DNA from: Rhodococcus triatomae
Lineage (GTDB): Bacteria > Actinomycetota > Actinomycetes > Mycobacteriales > Mycobacteriaceae
Reading direction: 5' to 3'
Length of the DNA: 64,000 nt
NCBI RefSeq assembly: GCF_014217785.1
Contig: NZ_CP048814.1
Location: 2,294,001-2,358,000, forward strand
The notes below the pieces were generated by a model, which was given only the letters and a program-made list of their open reading frames with translations, did no database searches and was not told the DNA's origin. Below, one piece after another: positions 16,272-24,762 of the stretch (the stretch's first letter is position 1; each line of letters begins with the position of its first letter). The translations under genes were made by a program, and so were the position numbers.

Positions 16272-17693
16272 ATGGCGTTGCGACGGAGTGGTGGAGTGCG
16301 CAGGCGCACGGCTGCCGCGCTCACCGGGGTGTGCCTGGCTACGATCGCGGCTGCCGGATGCTCGAACGACGACCCTGCGCCCGACCTGCAGTCGGCGGTC
16401 GATCTCGAAGCCGTCGACCTCGCCGCCACCGTCGACGACGCCTACTCGTTCACGTACCCGCTCTACGAGCTGGCGCGCCACCGCTGGAACGCTCTGGAGA
16501 CCGCTGACGGTACGACCAGCACCACGTTGAACACCTTCGCCCATTCGCGCAGCCTGGCGGGCCCGGACGACACGTGGGCGAATGCGCCCAGCTTGGACGT
16601 GCTGTACTCCACCGCTTGGCTGGACCTCGCTGCCGGGCCGGTCCACCTCGACACCCCGGACACCGGGGACCGATTCTCCGTGCTCACACTGATCGACTTC
16701 TACTCCAACACGTTCTTCTATGCCGGCGAACGCACCACGGGTACGCAGGCCCAGCGATACTTCGTCGTCGCACCGGACTGGCAGGGCGATGCGCCTGCGG
16801 ATGCGACCCTCGTGCGCGCCACCACGAACGACGTCTACGTGAACCTGCGGGTCCAGACGGCCGGTCCCGCAGATGAGGCGGCCACGAATGCCGTTCAGGA
16901 CGGATTCCGCTTCACTCCCACCACGCCCGTCTCGGGGGACGGCACCGGTCGAGTACGCCCCGTGGCGGACGATCCCGAGAACTATCTCGACGTCGTCAAC
17001 CAGATGCTCGCGCTCGATCCGCCACCCGCCGAAGAACAAGGTCTACTCGACCGTTTCCGTGCTGTCGGCGTGTGCGGGTCCGAGTGCAGCTGGGACGAAC
17101 TGAGTGAGGACGTCAAGGACGTCTGGCGGACCGAGTTCCCCGGCCTCGGCCGGTACTTCGAACGACTGGCCGGTGACGGCCGATCGAGCGGGTGGATCGA
17201 CTACAGCCCGCCCGGCAACCTGCTCGGCACGACCGAGCAGAAGGACTACGACCTGCGGGCGTACTCGTTGGCCACCGGTGGTGGAATGCTCGGGATGTCT
17301 CGCGAGGAGGCCAACTACTGGATCACCTTCACCGGATCCGACGATCAGCCTCTGCTCGGTAGTCGTGACTACACCCTGCATCTACCCCCCGGTGGCATCC
17401 CCTCCGCGGCGTTCTGGTCGATCACGCTCTACGAAGTCCGCGACACCGGCCAGTTCCCGACGCCCAACCCCGTCGACCGCTACGTGATCAGCAGCGAGAC
17501 CGAAGGACTGGTCACCAACCCCGACGGCGGTATCGACATCACGATACGAGCAGCGGCGCCCGACACCTCCGGTACCAACTGGCTGCCGAGTCCGGCCGAC
17601 GGCACCCCCTTCATCCTCTTCGCCCGTTCCTACATCCCCGAATCATCCGTTCTGGCAGGCGACTACACGATGCCGCCCGTCACTCCCGCGTAA
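16272..17693 (+). CDS. DUF1254/DUF1214 domain lipoprotein
   Basis: 473 residues from an ATG preceded by GGAAAGGA. The N-terminus is a lipoprotein signal ending in AAAGC (Cys28), so it is exported and anchored. The N-terminal half is DUF1254-like (YSFTYPLYELARHRWNAL, FAHSRSLAGPDDTWANAPSL), and the C-terminal part is DUF1214-like (YTLHLPPGGIPSAAFWSITL, NPVDRYVISS). No enzymatic motif is known to me for these domains. It lies 55 bases behind the SDR gene and may be co-transcribed with it. Confidence 0.8.
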   Translation: MALRRSGGVRRRTAAALTGVCLATIAAAGCSNDDPAPDLQSAVDLEAVDLAATVDDAYSFTYPLYELARHRWNALETADGTTSTTLNTFAHSRSLAGPDDTWANAPSLDVLYSTAWLDLAAGPVHLDTPDTGDRFSVLTLIDFYSNTFFYAGERTTGTQAQRYFVVAPDWQGDAPADATLVRATTNDVYVNLRVQTAGPADEAATNAVQDGFRFTPTTPVSGDGTGRVRPVADDPENYLDVVNQMLALDPPPAEEQGLLDRFRAVGVCGSECSWDELSEDVKDVWRTEFPGLGRYFERLAGDGRSSGWIDYSPPGNLLGTTEQKDYDLRAYSLATGGGMLGMSREEANYWITFTGSDDQPLLGSRDYTLHLPPGGIPSAAFWSITLYEVRDTGQFPTPNPVDRYVISSETEGLVTNPDGGIDITIRAAAPDTSGTNWLPSPADGTPFILFARSYIPESSVLAGDYTMPPVTPA

Positions 17694-17789
17694 GAGGCCG
17701 GTACCGGCGGCGGCGCCTCGGGACACCCCGAACTCGGACAACTTGCCCCGCTGTTCAATCGCGTTTCCCTCCCGGTTACCTGGAGGGCG

Positions 17790-17803
17790 GTTGTTCGTAC
17801 AAC
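17790..17803. promoter_or_regulatory. Short inverted repeat upstream of phnF
   Basis: GTTGT and ACAAC flank TCGT, 16 bases upstream of the phnF start. The size fits a GntR-dimer half-site pair, and autoregulation of C-P lyase operons by PhnF is known in mycobacteria. The 5-bp arms are short, so this is only a candidate. Confidence 0.3.
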
Positions 17804-17818
17804 TGCAGCCGGGACAGT

Positions 17819-18601
17819 ATGCGCATGACGCAGCAGCGGTACCGGCTCATCGCGGACGAACTCGAAGGCGAGATCGCCGGGATGGCGCCCGGGAGCAAGC
17901 TCGACAGCGAACACACCCTCATGAAGCGTTTCGGCGTCGGCCGCGCCGCAGCCCGTGCCGCCGTGCAGGAACTCGAACGCAGGCTGCGAGTGCGCCGGGT
18001 CCAGGGAGCGGGCACGTTCGTCACCAAGCGGATCGACTACGTCATCTCGCGGGATCGGCCACCGTCCTGGCATCGGACCGTGCGGGAGGCCGGCGCGCAC
18101 CCGCGGTCGGTGGTCCTCGACCGTGCGATCGAGCCGCTCCCCGCCGACTGCGCGGTGCTGCTCGAGGCCCCGGTGGGCACACCGACCCACCGCATGGTGC
18201 GAATGAGCTACATCGACGACGTCGTCGCCGGGACCGCAGTCGAGTGGATCGTGCACGACGCGGTCCCGGATCTGGCCGATGCGATGCGGGTCGAGGAGTC
18301 GCTCGACGAGGTGCTGCGGCAGGTCGGTCACGTCGAGGCGGTGCGCTCGTGGTGTCGCACCGCCTCCGACATCCCGCCGCCGGACGTCCAGCAGCGTCTC
18401 GAACTCGCGACCGCGGTACCCGTGTGGGTCGTCGAGAGCGTCAACCGGGATCCGGCCACCGGCCGTCCCCTCACGTACAGCACGGCGTGGATGCGCGGGG
18501 ACGCCGTCCGCGTCGTCATGGAGATCGGCTCCACCGGTGCGCCCGACGGAGCGCCGTCACGAACACCGGCGCCGGACACGAAAGAGGTTGCCTGGAAATG
18601 A
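17819..18601 (+). CDS. phnF: PhnF-like GntR/HutC-family regulator of the C-P lyase operon
   Basis: 260 residues. The N-terminal winged helix reads RYRLIADELEGEIAGMAPG and FGVGRAAARAAVQELERR with wing GAGTFVTKRID, followed by a UTRA ligand-binding domain (about residues 85-240). An in-frame ATG at 17825 is an alternative start. It leads an operon of C-P lyase genes, overlapping phnG by ATGA. By analogy with PhnF in other organisms it should sense a phosphonate or phosphate-limitation signal and repress the operon, though the effector is not evident. Confidence 0.85.
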   Translation: MRMTQQRYRLIADELEGEIAGMAPGSKLDSEHTLMKRFGVGRAAARAAVQELERRLRVRRVQGAGTFVTKRIDYVISRDRPPSWHRTVREAGAHPRSVVLDRAIEPLPADCAVLLEAPVGTPTHRMVRMSYIDDVVAGTAVEWIVHDAVPDLADAMRVEESLDEVLRQVGHVEAVRSWCRTASDIPPPDVQQRLELATAVPVWVVESVNRDPATGRPLTYSTAWMRGDAVRVVMEIGSTGAPDGAPSRTPAPDTKEVAWK

Positions 18602-19035
18602 CATCCATCACATACACCCGTGAGCGGGTCGCGGAGTTGCTGGCCGCGGCCGCCGAGAACGACCTGGTCGAGCTCGCGGACGAATGTCTGTCCGACGGTG
18701 CGCAATTCGCCGTTCTCGCCGCGCCGGAGATCGGATCGATCGCGGCGCAGGTGCGTGAACCGATCATGCATCACCGCTTCTTCCTCGGTGACGTCCTCGC
18801 CTGCCGCGCCGAAGTGAGTCTGGACGGCACCCGCGGATGGGCGATGCGGATGGGAGACAACCGTGTTGCCACCCTGGCGGCGGCGGTATGCGACGCGGAG
18901 GTGACGGCCGAGCGGCCCCGAGCCGACCGGATCCGGCAACTGTGTGCGCGCATCGAGCGGGACCGCGAGCTGGCCGATCGCGACGAGTGGGCCGCACTCG
19001 CCCCCACCGTCGTCCAATTCGAGGAGTTGACCTGA
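18598..19035 (+). CDS. phnG: Phosphonate C-P lyase core subunit PhnG
   Basis: 145 residues, the usual PhnG size. Characteristic segments are YTRERVAELLAAAAENDLVE, EPIMHHRFFLGDVLACRAEV and the C-terminal REL-rich helix. With PhnI, PhnH and PhnL it converts MgATP and a phosphonate to the ribose-1-phosphonate 5-triphosphate intermediate, and it is part of the G2H2I2J2 core complex. ATG at 18598 overlaps phnF; the stop overlaps the phnH start by one base (TGATG). Confidence 0.92.
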   Translation: MTSITYTRERVAELLAAAAENDLVELADECLSDGAQFAVLAAPEIGSIAAQVREPIMHHRFFLGDVLACRAEVSLDGTRGWAMRMGDNRVATLAAAVCDAEVTAERPRADRIRQLCARIERDRELADRDEWAALAPTVVQFEELT

Positions 19036-19715
19036 TGAGTGAGAACATCCTGCCCGCGCAGGCGCCACCCGCGGTACTCGGCGCGGGGCTGGACCCGGTC
19101 CGTGCCCAGCAGGTGTACCGAGCGGTGCTCGAGGCCTTCGCCCGACCGGGTAGCCGGCAGTTGCTGCCTCCCAGCCATTTTCCCCCGGCACTCCTGCCGA
19201 TGCTGGCGCTGGCCGACCTCGAGACGGGAACGCATCTGATCGAGGGCGACGACGGGGGCTGGGGCCCGGTGCTGGCCGTCGCCACCGGTGCCCCGGCGGT
19301 ATCGCAACCGAGAGCGAAGTACGTCACCGCACTCGCCCCGGTCACGGCCGCCACGGTCGCCCGGATGCACACGGGAACGGCACGTAGCCCGGAGTCGGGC
19401 GCCACCCTCGTCCTCGCCGTCGACTCGCTCGACGGCGGCGATCCGGTCCGGCTCACCGGCCCCGGCCTGCGGACGGAATGCGAATTCGCGCCGCGGGTGA
19501 TCGACCCGGAGATCTGGGCGGCCCGGGAGGAGAAGGTCGCGGAGTTCCCCGCGGGGATCGACCTGCTGTTCGTCGCTCGCGACGGCTCGCTGGTCGGGAT
19601 TCCGCGCACGACAGCTGTCACGCACTCGTACCGGGACGGCACCGATCCGAGGCTGCTCCCTGACCCCGGCCGCTCCGGCGGCGGGCAGTCCGACGACACC
19701 GAAAAGGCTTACTGA
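19035..19715 (+). CDS. phnH: Phosphonate C-P lyase core subunit PhnH
   Basis: 226 residues. Typical PhnH features are AQQVYRAVLEAFARPGSRQL near the N-terminus, GTHLIEGDDGG, and ESGATLVLAVDSLDGGDPVRLTGPG in the middle, with a C-terminal IPRTT segment. PhnH has a PLP-transferase-like fold without PLP and binds PhnI/PhnJ in the core. The last about 20 residues are an acidic, Gly/Ser/Asp-rich tail. It lies between phnG and phnI with a 1-base overlap and a 1-base gap. Confidence 0.9.
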   Translation: MSENILPAQAPPAVLGAGLDPVRAQQVYRAVLEAFARPGSRQLLPPSHFPPALLPMLALADLETGTHLIEGDDGGWGPVLAVATGAPAVSQPRAKYVTALAPVTAATVARMHTGTARSPESGATLVLAVDSLDGGDPVRLTGPGLRTECEFAPRVIDPEIWAAREEKVAEFPAGIDLLFVARDGSLVGIPRTTAVTHSYRDGTDPRLLPDPGRSGGGQSDDTEKAY

Positions 19716-19716
19716 C

Positions 19717-20871
19717 ATGGGATATTCGGGAGCACGCGGCGGGCTCGACGCCATCCTCGCCGCCGAGAACCTGGTCCGCGGCGCCAGGAACCACGACCCT
19801 GCGCCGTGGTTGACCACCCACCAGATCACCGGCCGGATGCGCCTGGCCGTCGACCGGGTCATGGGCGAAGGCAGCCTCTACCACGAAGACACCGCCGCCG
19901 ATGCGCTACGTCAGGCCGAGGGCGACATCATCGAGGCCACTCACCTGGTGCGTGCACACCAGTCGACGATGCCGCGGCTGGCGGTCAGCGAGCCGATCGA
20001 TCCCGACGAAATGGTGGTCCTGCGCCGCGTGGTTCCCGCGCACCGCACTCCGGACGGACCCCAATTGCTGGGCCGCACCAGCGACTACACGGGGCGGATG
20101 CTGGACCGTGACCCGCGTCCGGGCGGCCCGGTGGTACCCGAGAGCGGATTCGAGGAACAGGAACGCTCGTCACAGGACCGCCACCCGCGGCGATTCTCGG
20201 AATGGCTTCGTGAGCAGGATCTGCTCGTGGACCACCGGCCCACCGAGCCGCACAACCCCACCGAACCGCACAGCACAGGGCCGGGCACCGACGAGCCCTT
20301 CGACCTGACGCGGCACCCGGCGCGGCCACCGGCGCCCCGCTCCGCCGTACTGGCGAGCATGGCCCGGGCCGAGACCGGTTCGTTGATCGGGACCTGGTAC
20401 CGCTCGATCCGCGGTACCGAGGGGAACTTCCACGAGGTGACCCTCGGCGAGGTCCGGCACGGCCGCCTGCCGCTACGGGTGCGTCACCCCCACACCGGAG
20501 AGTCGGTGCTGCTCGGTCACGTCCGTGCCTCCGAATGCGAGGCCATCGAGGACCTCGACGGCCCGGACGAGGATCGGAGCCGGTTCGACGTCGGCTACGG
20601 ACTGTGCTTCGGGCACAACGAACGCAAGGCCATCGCGATGGCGAATCTCGACATCGCCTGCCGCCGGTTCGGCGATGCCGACGGGCTCGAGCAGGTCCTG
20701 CTGCTCACCACCGACGGTCTCGATTCCTGTGGCTTCCTGGAGCACCTCAAGCTGCCGCACTACGTCACCTTCCGCTCGATGATCGACCGCAAGCGAGCCG
20801 TCCGCGGGGTCGACGGACAGCTCGACGCTGTCGCCGAGCGCACCGCCGAACCTGTCGGAAGGACCTGTTGA
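19717..20871 (+). CDS. phnI: Phosphonate C-P lyase nucleosidase subunit PhnI
   Basis: 384 residues. PhnI displaces adenine or guanine from a nucleoside triphosphate so that phosphonate is attached to ribose C1. Recognisable parts are GLDAILAAENLVRG, RMRLAVDRVMGEGSLYHEDT and QAEGDIIEATHLVRAHQSTM, and a C-terminal VGYGLCFGHNERKAIAMANL followed by LDSCGFLEHLKLPHYVTF. Between residues about 150 and 205 is a low-complexity Pro/His/Thr-rich insert with two PTEPH units, likely a disordered loop. The stop overlaps the fused phnJ-phnK start (TGATG). Confidence 0.93.
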   Translation: MGYSGARGGLDAILAAENLVRGARNHDPAPWLTTHQITGRMRLAVDRVMGEGSLYHEDTAADALRQAEGDIIEATHLVRAHQSTMPRLAVSEPIDPDEMVVLRRVVPAHRTPDGPQLLGRTSDYTGRMLDRDPRPGGPVVPESGFEEQERSSQDRHPRRFSEWLREQDLLVDHRPTEPHNPTEPHSTGPGTDEPFDLTRHPARPPAPRSAVLASMARAETGSLIGTWYRSIRGTEGNFHEVTLGEVRHGRLPLRVRHPHTGESVLLGHVRASECEAIEDLDGPDEDRSRFDVGYGLCFGHNERKAIAMANLDIACRRFGDADGLEQVLLLTTDGLDSCGFLEHLKLPHYVTFRSMIDRKRAVRGVDGQLDAVAERTAEPVGRTC

Positions 20872-22757
20872 TGAGTATCGTCCCCGCGGCCACACCCACG
20901 GCCGCCGCCCCGTTCGCACCCACTCGAGGTAGTGAACATCCCACCACCGCTAAGGTTCTGGACGATCTGGATGCCCTCGCCCATGTGCGGGGAATCCTCG
21001 ACGAGGGATCCAAGCGAGAGATCCGCCGCGCCACTCTCGCGGCCGTCTGCATCCCCGGCTATCAGGTGCCGTTCGGTTCCCGCGAGATGCCGGTTGCCCG
21101 CGGGTGGGGGTCCGGCGGCCTGCAGATCACCCTGGGCCTGCTGGGCGCCGAGGACGTCGTCAAGGTCATCGATCAGGGCGACGACGACGGCGTCAACGCC
21201 ACCAACCTGCGCCGCCTGATCGTCGACAGCGAACGATGCGAACAGACCCAGGACACCCGGGATGCCACGGTGGTGCAGAGCCGTCACCGTGTCCCCGAGG
21301 AGCCCATGGGCGACAGCCAGACGCTGGTGTTGCAGGTTCCGGTCGCCGAACCGCTACGCGGAGTGCAGAAGTCGGTGGCCGAGTGCGCTCGCATGCACTC
21401 CGAGGCGGACTACTCGCTGATGTGGGTCAGCCTCTACGAGGACCTGGTGCGCAACGGGGTCATCACCAAGACCACGGGATACCCGGTCCTCGTCGCCGGC
21501 CGGTACGTCATGGCGACCACCCCGATCCCGCGCTGGGACGTTCCGCGCCTGAATGATTCGCCGCACCTGACACTGTTCGGAGCCGGCCGCGAGAAGCGCA
21601 TCTACGCTGTCCCGCCGTATACCACCGTGGAGCCGCTCACCTTCGACGACGTCCCCTACGAGGTCGAGGGAGACGGAGTCACGGCCTGCGTTCGGTGCGG
21701 ATCGACGGACACCTTCCTGGTGGAGGCGCCGGGCGGGCGTCAGGCGTGTAGCGACATCGAATGGTGCACCCGGACCCTCGACGGCGACGTCGACGCCGAG
21801 CGACACACGGAGGCAGCGCCGCTCCGCTTTCTCCCCGATCCGTCGCGACGGGTGCGGACCGCGTATGCGGTCGATCGTGGAGGGTCCGCTCCGGAGGCGC
21901 GCCCGGTGCCCGCGACCCCGGACGGCTGGACGCTGGCCGCGCGGGGAGTCGGCAAGATCCACGGCCCGGGCGGAGCCGAGGCCGTACCGGGCACCGGACC
22001 GGACACCGGCACCGCGATCAGTCCGAGGACCGGCGGAATCGTCGCGGCTTGGGACGTCAGTTTCGATGTCGCGCCCGGAGAGGCGCTGGGCCTCATCGGC
22101 GAATCCGGTTCGGGTAAGTCGACGGTGCTGCGGTGCCTGGTCGGTGAGGAGATCGCGACAGCGGGCGCGATGTACCTCACCACCGTCGAGGACGGGAACC
22201 GTAACGTCTTCGAACTGGGCGACGCCGAGCGACGCGCGTTGCGTATCGACACGCTGGGCCTCGTCCACCAGAACCCCGCCGACGGCCTGACCATGACGGT
22301 GTCCGCGGGCGGCAACATCGCCGAGCGGCTCACGGCGGCGGGATGGCGGAACTACCACCAGATCCGGGACCGAGCCGCCTCCCTGCTCGAACAGGTGGAG
22401 GTTCCCCTCGACCGGATGGACGACCCGGTGCGCACCTTTTCCGGCGGCATGCGACAGCGGGTGCAGATCGCCAAGGCCCTCGCCACCGACCCGCGGGTGC
22501 TGCTCTTGGACGAGCCGACCACCGGGCTCGACGCCTCGGTCGCCGCGGGCGTGCTGGATCTGCTGCGGCGTCTGCTGGCCGAGCGGGACACGGCGGCCGT
22601 CGTCGTCAGTCACGACTTCGCGGTCATCGAGGCTCTCACCGACCGCAGCCTCGTGATGAACGTCGGCCGGGTCGTCGAGTCCGGCCTCACCGATCAGCTG
22701 TTCCAGGACCCCCACCACCCCTACACCCAGCGGCTCGTCGCCGCGGCGCGAAGGTGA
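20871..22757 (+). CDS. phnJ-phnK: PhnJ-PhnK fusion: radical C-P lyase joined to its ABC ATPase
   Basis: 628 residues without an internal stop. The PhnJ part (about 1-320) has an extra 30-residue N-terminus, then IPGYQVPFGSREMP with Gly63 at the glycyl-radical position (Gly32 in E. coli). Cys273, Cys276 and Cys293 match the iron-sulfur ligands and Cys299 the thiyl-radical cysteine; the spacing C-x2-C-x16-C-x5-C has a loop five residues shorter than E. coli. A Pro/Gly/Ala-rich linker leads to PhnK (about 350-628): Walker A GESGSGKST 410-418, SAGGNIAERL, signature SGGMRQ 524-529, Walker B with Asp547-Glu548, and the family end DPHHPYTQRLV. In E. coli PhnK docks onto PhnJ as a separate subunit. 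Confidence 0.92.
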   Translation: MSIVPAATPTAAAPFAPTRGSEHPTTAKVLDDLDALAHVRGILDEGSKREIRRATLAAVCIPGYQVPFGSREMPVARGWGSGGLQITLGLLGAEDVVKVIDQGDDDGVNATNLRRLIVDSERCEQTQDTRDATVVQSRHRVPEEPMGDSQTLVLQVPVAEPLRGVQKSVAECARMHSEADYSLMWVSLYEDLVRNGVITKTTGYPVLVAGRYVMATTPIPRWDVPRLNDSPHLTLFGAGREKRIYAVPPYTTVEPLTFDDVPYEVEGDGVTACVRCGSTDTFLVEAPGGRQACSDIEWCTRTLDGDVDAERHTEAAPLRFLPDPSRRVRTAYAVDRGGSAPEARPVPATPDGWTLAARGVGKIHGPGGAEAVPGTGPDTGTAISPRTGGIVAAWDVSFDVAPGEALGLIGESGSGKSTVLRCLVGEEIATAGAMYLTTVEDGNRNVFELGDAERRALRIDTLGLVHQNPADGLTMTVSAGGNIAERLTAAGWRNYHQIRDRAASLLEQVEVPLDRMDDPVRTFSGGMRQRVQIAKALATDPRVLLLDEPTTGLDASVAAGVLDLLRRLLAERDTAAVVVSHDFAVIEALTDRSLVMNVGRVVESGLTDQLFQDPHHPYTQRLVAAARR

Positions 22758-22765
22758 GCTTCTCC

Positions 22766-23533
22766 ATGACGGATCCAACCTCGAACGAGCACCCCTCCCG
22801 GCACGGCGTCCTGTCGGTCCGCGATCTGCGGAAGACGTTCACGTTGCACACCATCGACGGCCGCACGGTCACCTCACTGCACGGTGTGGACCTCGACGTC
22901 GCCGCGGGTGAGCACGTCGCACTCGCCGGACCGAGCGGCGCGGGAAAGTCGAGCCTGCTGCGGTGTGTGCACCGCAGCTATCTGCCCGATTCCGGAACGG
23001 TCACGCTGCACACCGAGGACGGCCCGGTGGAATTGACGGCGCTGGACGATCGCGCAATGGCGCGGCTACGGGGGCGCGAGCTCGGTTACGTCTCGCAGTT
23101 CCTCTCGGCGCCGCCACGGACCGGGCCGTGGGAGGTCGTGGCCGCATCGGCCCGTCGGCGCGGACTGACCGGGCCGGAGGCGAGGGAGGCGGCCGCCGAC
23201 GCGCTGCGCCGACTGGCGCTCGACGAGGCGCTGTGGGACGTCGACTGCAGTGTGCTGTCCGGTGGTGAGCGCCAGCGGGTCAACATCGCGGCCGGCACCG
23301 TGCATCCGCCCCGGCTGTTGCTGCTGGACGAGCCGGTGTCGGCGTTGGATCCGGCCAATCGTGAACGTGCGCTGGAGTTGATCGCGTCGTTGTCCGCAGG
23401 AGGCGTTGCGGTTCTCGCGGTCTTCCACGACCTCGATGCCATGCACCGGCTGGCCTCTCGGGTCATTCGTTTCAGTGAGGGACGTATCGCGCAGCAAGGC
23501 AGTCCACTCGAGGTGTTGGGAGTCGCAGCATGA
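22766..23533 (+). CDS. phnL: PhnL, ABC-type ATPase of the C-P lyase system
   Basis: 255 residues. Walker A is GPSGAGKSS, the signature is LSGGERQRVNIAAGT, and Walker B is LLLLDEPVSALD. The family-typical opening VRDLRKTFTLHTIDGRTVTS and GYVSQFL are present. It has no membrane partner: PhnL works with the lyase complex, not in transport. The ATG at 22766 lies 8 bases after the phnJ-phnK stop; the stop overlaps phnM by ATGA. It is distinct from the PhnK half of the fusion, so both ATPases of the system are kept. Confidence 0.9.
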   Translation: MTDPTSNEHPSRHGVLSVRDLRKTFTLHTIDGRTVTSLHGVDLDVAAGEHVALAGPSGAGKSSLLRCVHRSYLPDSGTVTLHTEDGPVELTALDDRAMARLRGRELGYVSQFLSAPPRTGPWEVVAASARRRGLTGPEAREAAADALRRLALDEALWDVDCSVLSGGERQRVNIAAGTVHPPRLLLLDEPVSALDPANRERALELIASLSAGGVAVLAVFHDLDAMHRLASRVIRFSEGRIAQQGSPLEVLGVAA

Positions 23534-24762
23534 GTACATCAGTTCCCGTCCGGCAGCCGGCCTGGTCGCTCGAGCAGGCCCCGGGCGACTACGTCCTCGG
23601 ACACGTCCGCGCCGTGTTGCCGGACCGGATCCTCGACGACGCTCGCGTCGTGGTCCGCGACGGGCGGGTGGCCGAGGTCGGCCCCGCTCGCCCCGGCGTG
23701 CGGGTCGATGTCGACGGTGGCGGGTTGTTCTGCCTGCCGGGTCTGGTGGACGTGCATTCCGACGGTCTCGAGCGTGAACGCCTACCCCGTCCGGGGGCGG
23801 AGCTTCCGTGGATGTTCGCGATGATGTCGTTCGAGGGCAAGCTGCGTGCCGCGGGAGTCACGACGGTGTTCCACGGTGCGTCGTTCTCCGACCGTGAGGC
23901 GGCGAAGAACCAGCGCAGTGTGCATGCCGCGCTGGAGATGTGTCAGGCGATCGATGCGTGGAACGAACGGGAGGTCGACGGGAGGCTCGTCGATCACCGC
24001 GTGCTCCATCGGCTCGACGTCCGTTCGGCGCCGGGACTGTCGGCGATGCGTGAGCACTTCGATGCGCAGATCGCGGCGGGTCGGATCGACGACCGGGTGC
24101 CTGCGGTGATCTCGCACGAGGACCACACCCCGGGGATCGGGCAGTATGCCGACCGGACCTTCTACGAGCGCTATGTCGCGGGTATGCGCGGTATCTCGGT
24201 GGACGAGGCGCGTTCGCACGTGGACGAGGTGGTACGCACCCGTGAGGGCAACCTGCCGGTGCGGGAGGAGGCGATGGACTGGCTCGCCGGGTGTGCGGGA
24301 GCGGGTCTGGCGATGATCTTCGGCCACGATCCGGAGTCCGCCGTCGAGATCGCCGATCTGGCGCGTCGGGGCGGAAACGTCGCCGAGTTCCCCACGACGG
24401 TGGAAGCGGCACGCGAGGCGCGATCGCGGGGAATGTCCGTGGTGATGGGCGGGCCCAACATTTTGCGGGGCGGTTCGCATTCCGGGAACGTCTCGGCGGA
24501 GACGCTGGCCGCGGAGGGACTCGTCACCGCCCTCGCTTCCGATTACCTGCCCTCGTCCCTGCTGGGGGCGGCTTTCGCACTGGCGCAGCGGCGTACGCTG
24601 CCGCTGCATGCGGCTGTCTCACTGATCACGAGCGGACCCGCGACAGCTGTCGGCTTGGCGGACCGGGGTGCGTTGGAACCCGGACAACGAGCGGATCTGG
24701 TGATCGTGGGCCTCGAACACGACTGCCCGGTGGTGCGTTCGGTGCTCAGGGCCCGCTCCTGA
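23530..24762 (+). CDS. phnM: Ribose-1-phosphonate 5-triphosphate diphosphohydrolase PhnM
   Basis: 410 residues, amidohydrolase superfamily. It removes pyrophosphate from the PhnGHI(L) product to give the PhnJ substrate. Metal-site motifs are GLVDVHSDGLERERLPRP (the HxD variant), FHGASFSDRE, VISHEDHTPG (with the His pair), and the C-terminal ASDYLPSSLL with the metal-binding Asp. The last 17 bases overlap the 3' end of the convergent DUF222 gene. This closes the catalytic operon; transport genes resume about 2.2 kb further on. Confidence 0.93.
   Translation: MSTSVPVRQPAWSLEQAPGDYVLGHVRAVLPDRILDDARVVVRDGRVAEVGPARPGVRVDVDGGGLFCLPGLVDVHSDGLERERLPRPGAELPWMFAMMSFEGKLRAAGVTTVFHGASFSDREAAKNQRSVHAALEMCQAIDAWNEREVDGRLVDHRVLHRLDVRSAPGLSAMREHFDAQIAAGRIDDRVPAVISHEDHTPGIGQYADRTFYERYVAGMRGISVDEARSHVDEVVRTREGNLPVREEAMDWLAGCAGAGLAMIFGHDPESAVEIADLARRGGNVAEFPTTVEAAREARSRGMSVVMGGPNILRGGSHSGNVSAETLAAEGLVTALASDYLPSSLLGAAFALAQRRTLPLHAAVSLITSGPATAVGLADRGALEPGQRADLVIVGLEHDCPVVRSVLRARS

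Noticed and set aside
17697-17708. Perfect palindrome GCCGGTACCGGC after the DUF1254/DUF1214 lipoprotein gene.
   Set aside because: With only 4 bp of stem around a 4-base loop it is too weak to call a terminator, and it gives no other signal.
21354-22778. Long open frame on the minus strand opposite phnJ-phnK.
   Set aside because: It is a shadow of high-GC coding sequence: Arg/Gly/Asp/Val-rich, no family motifs, and the plus strand encodes a fully recognisable protein.
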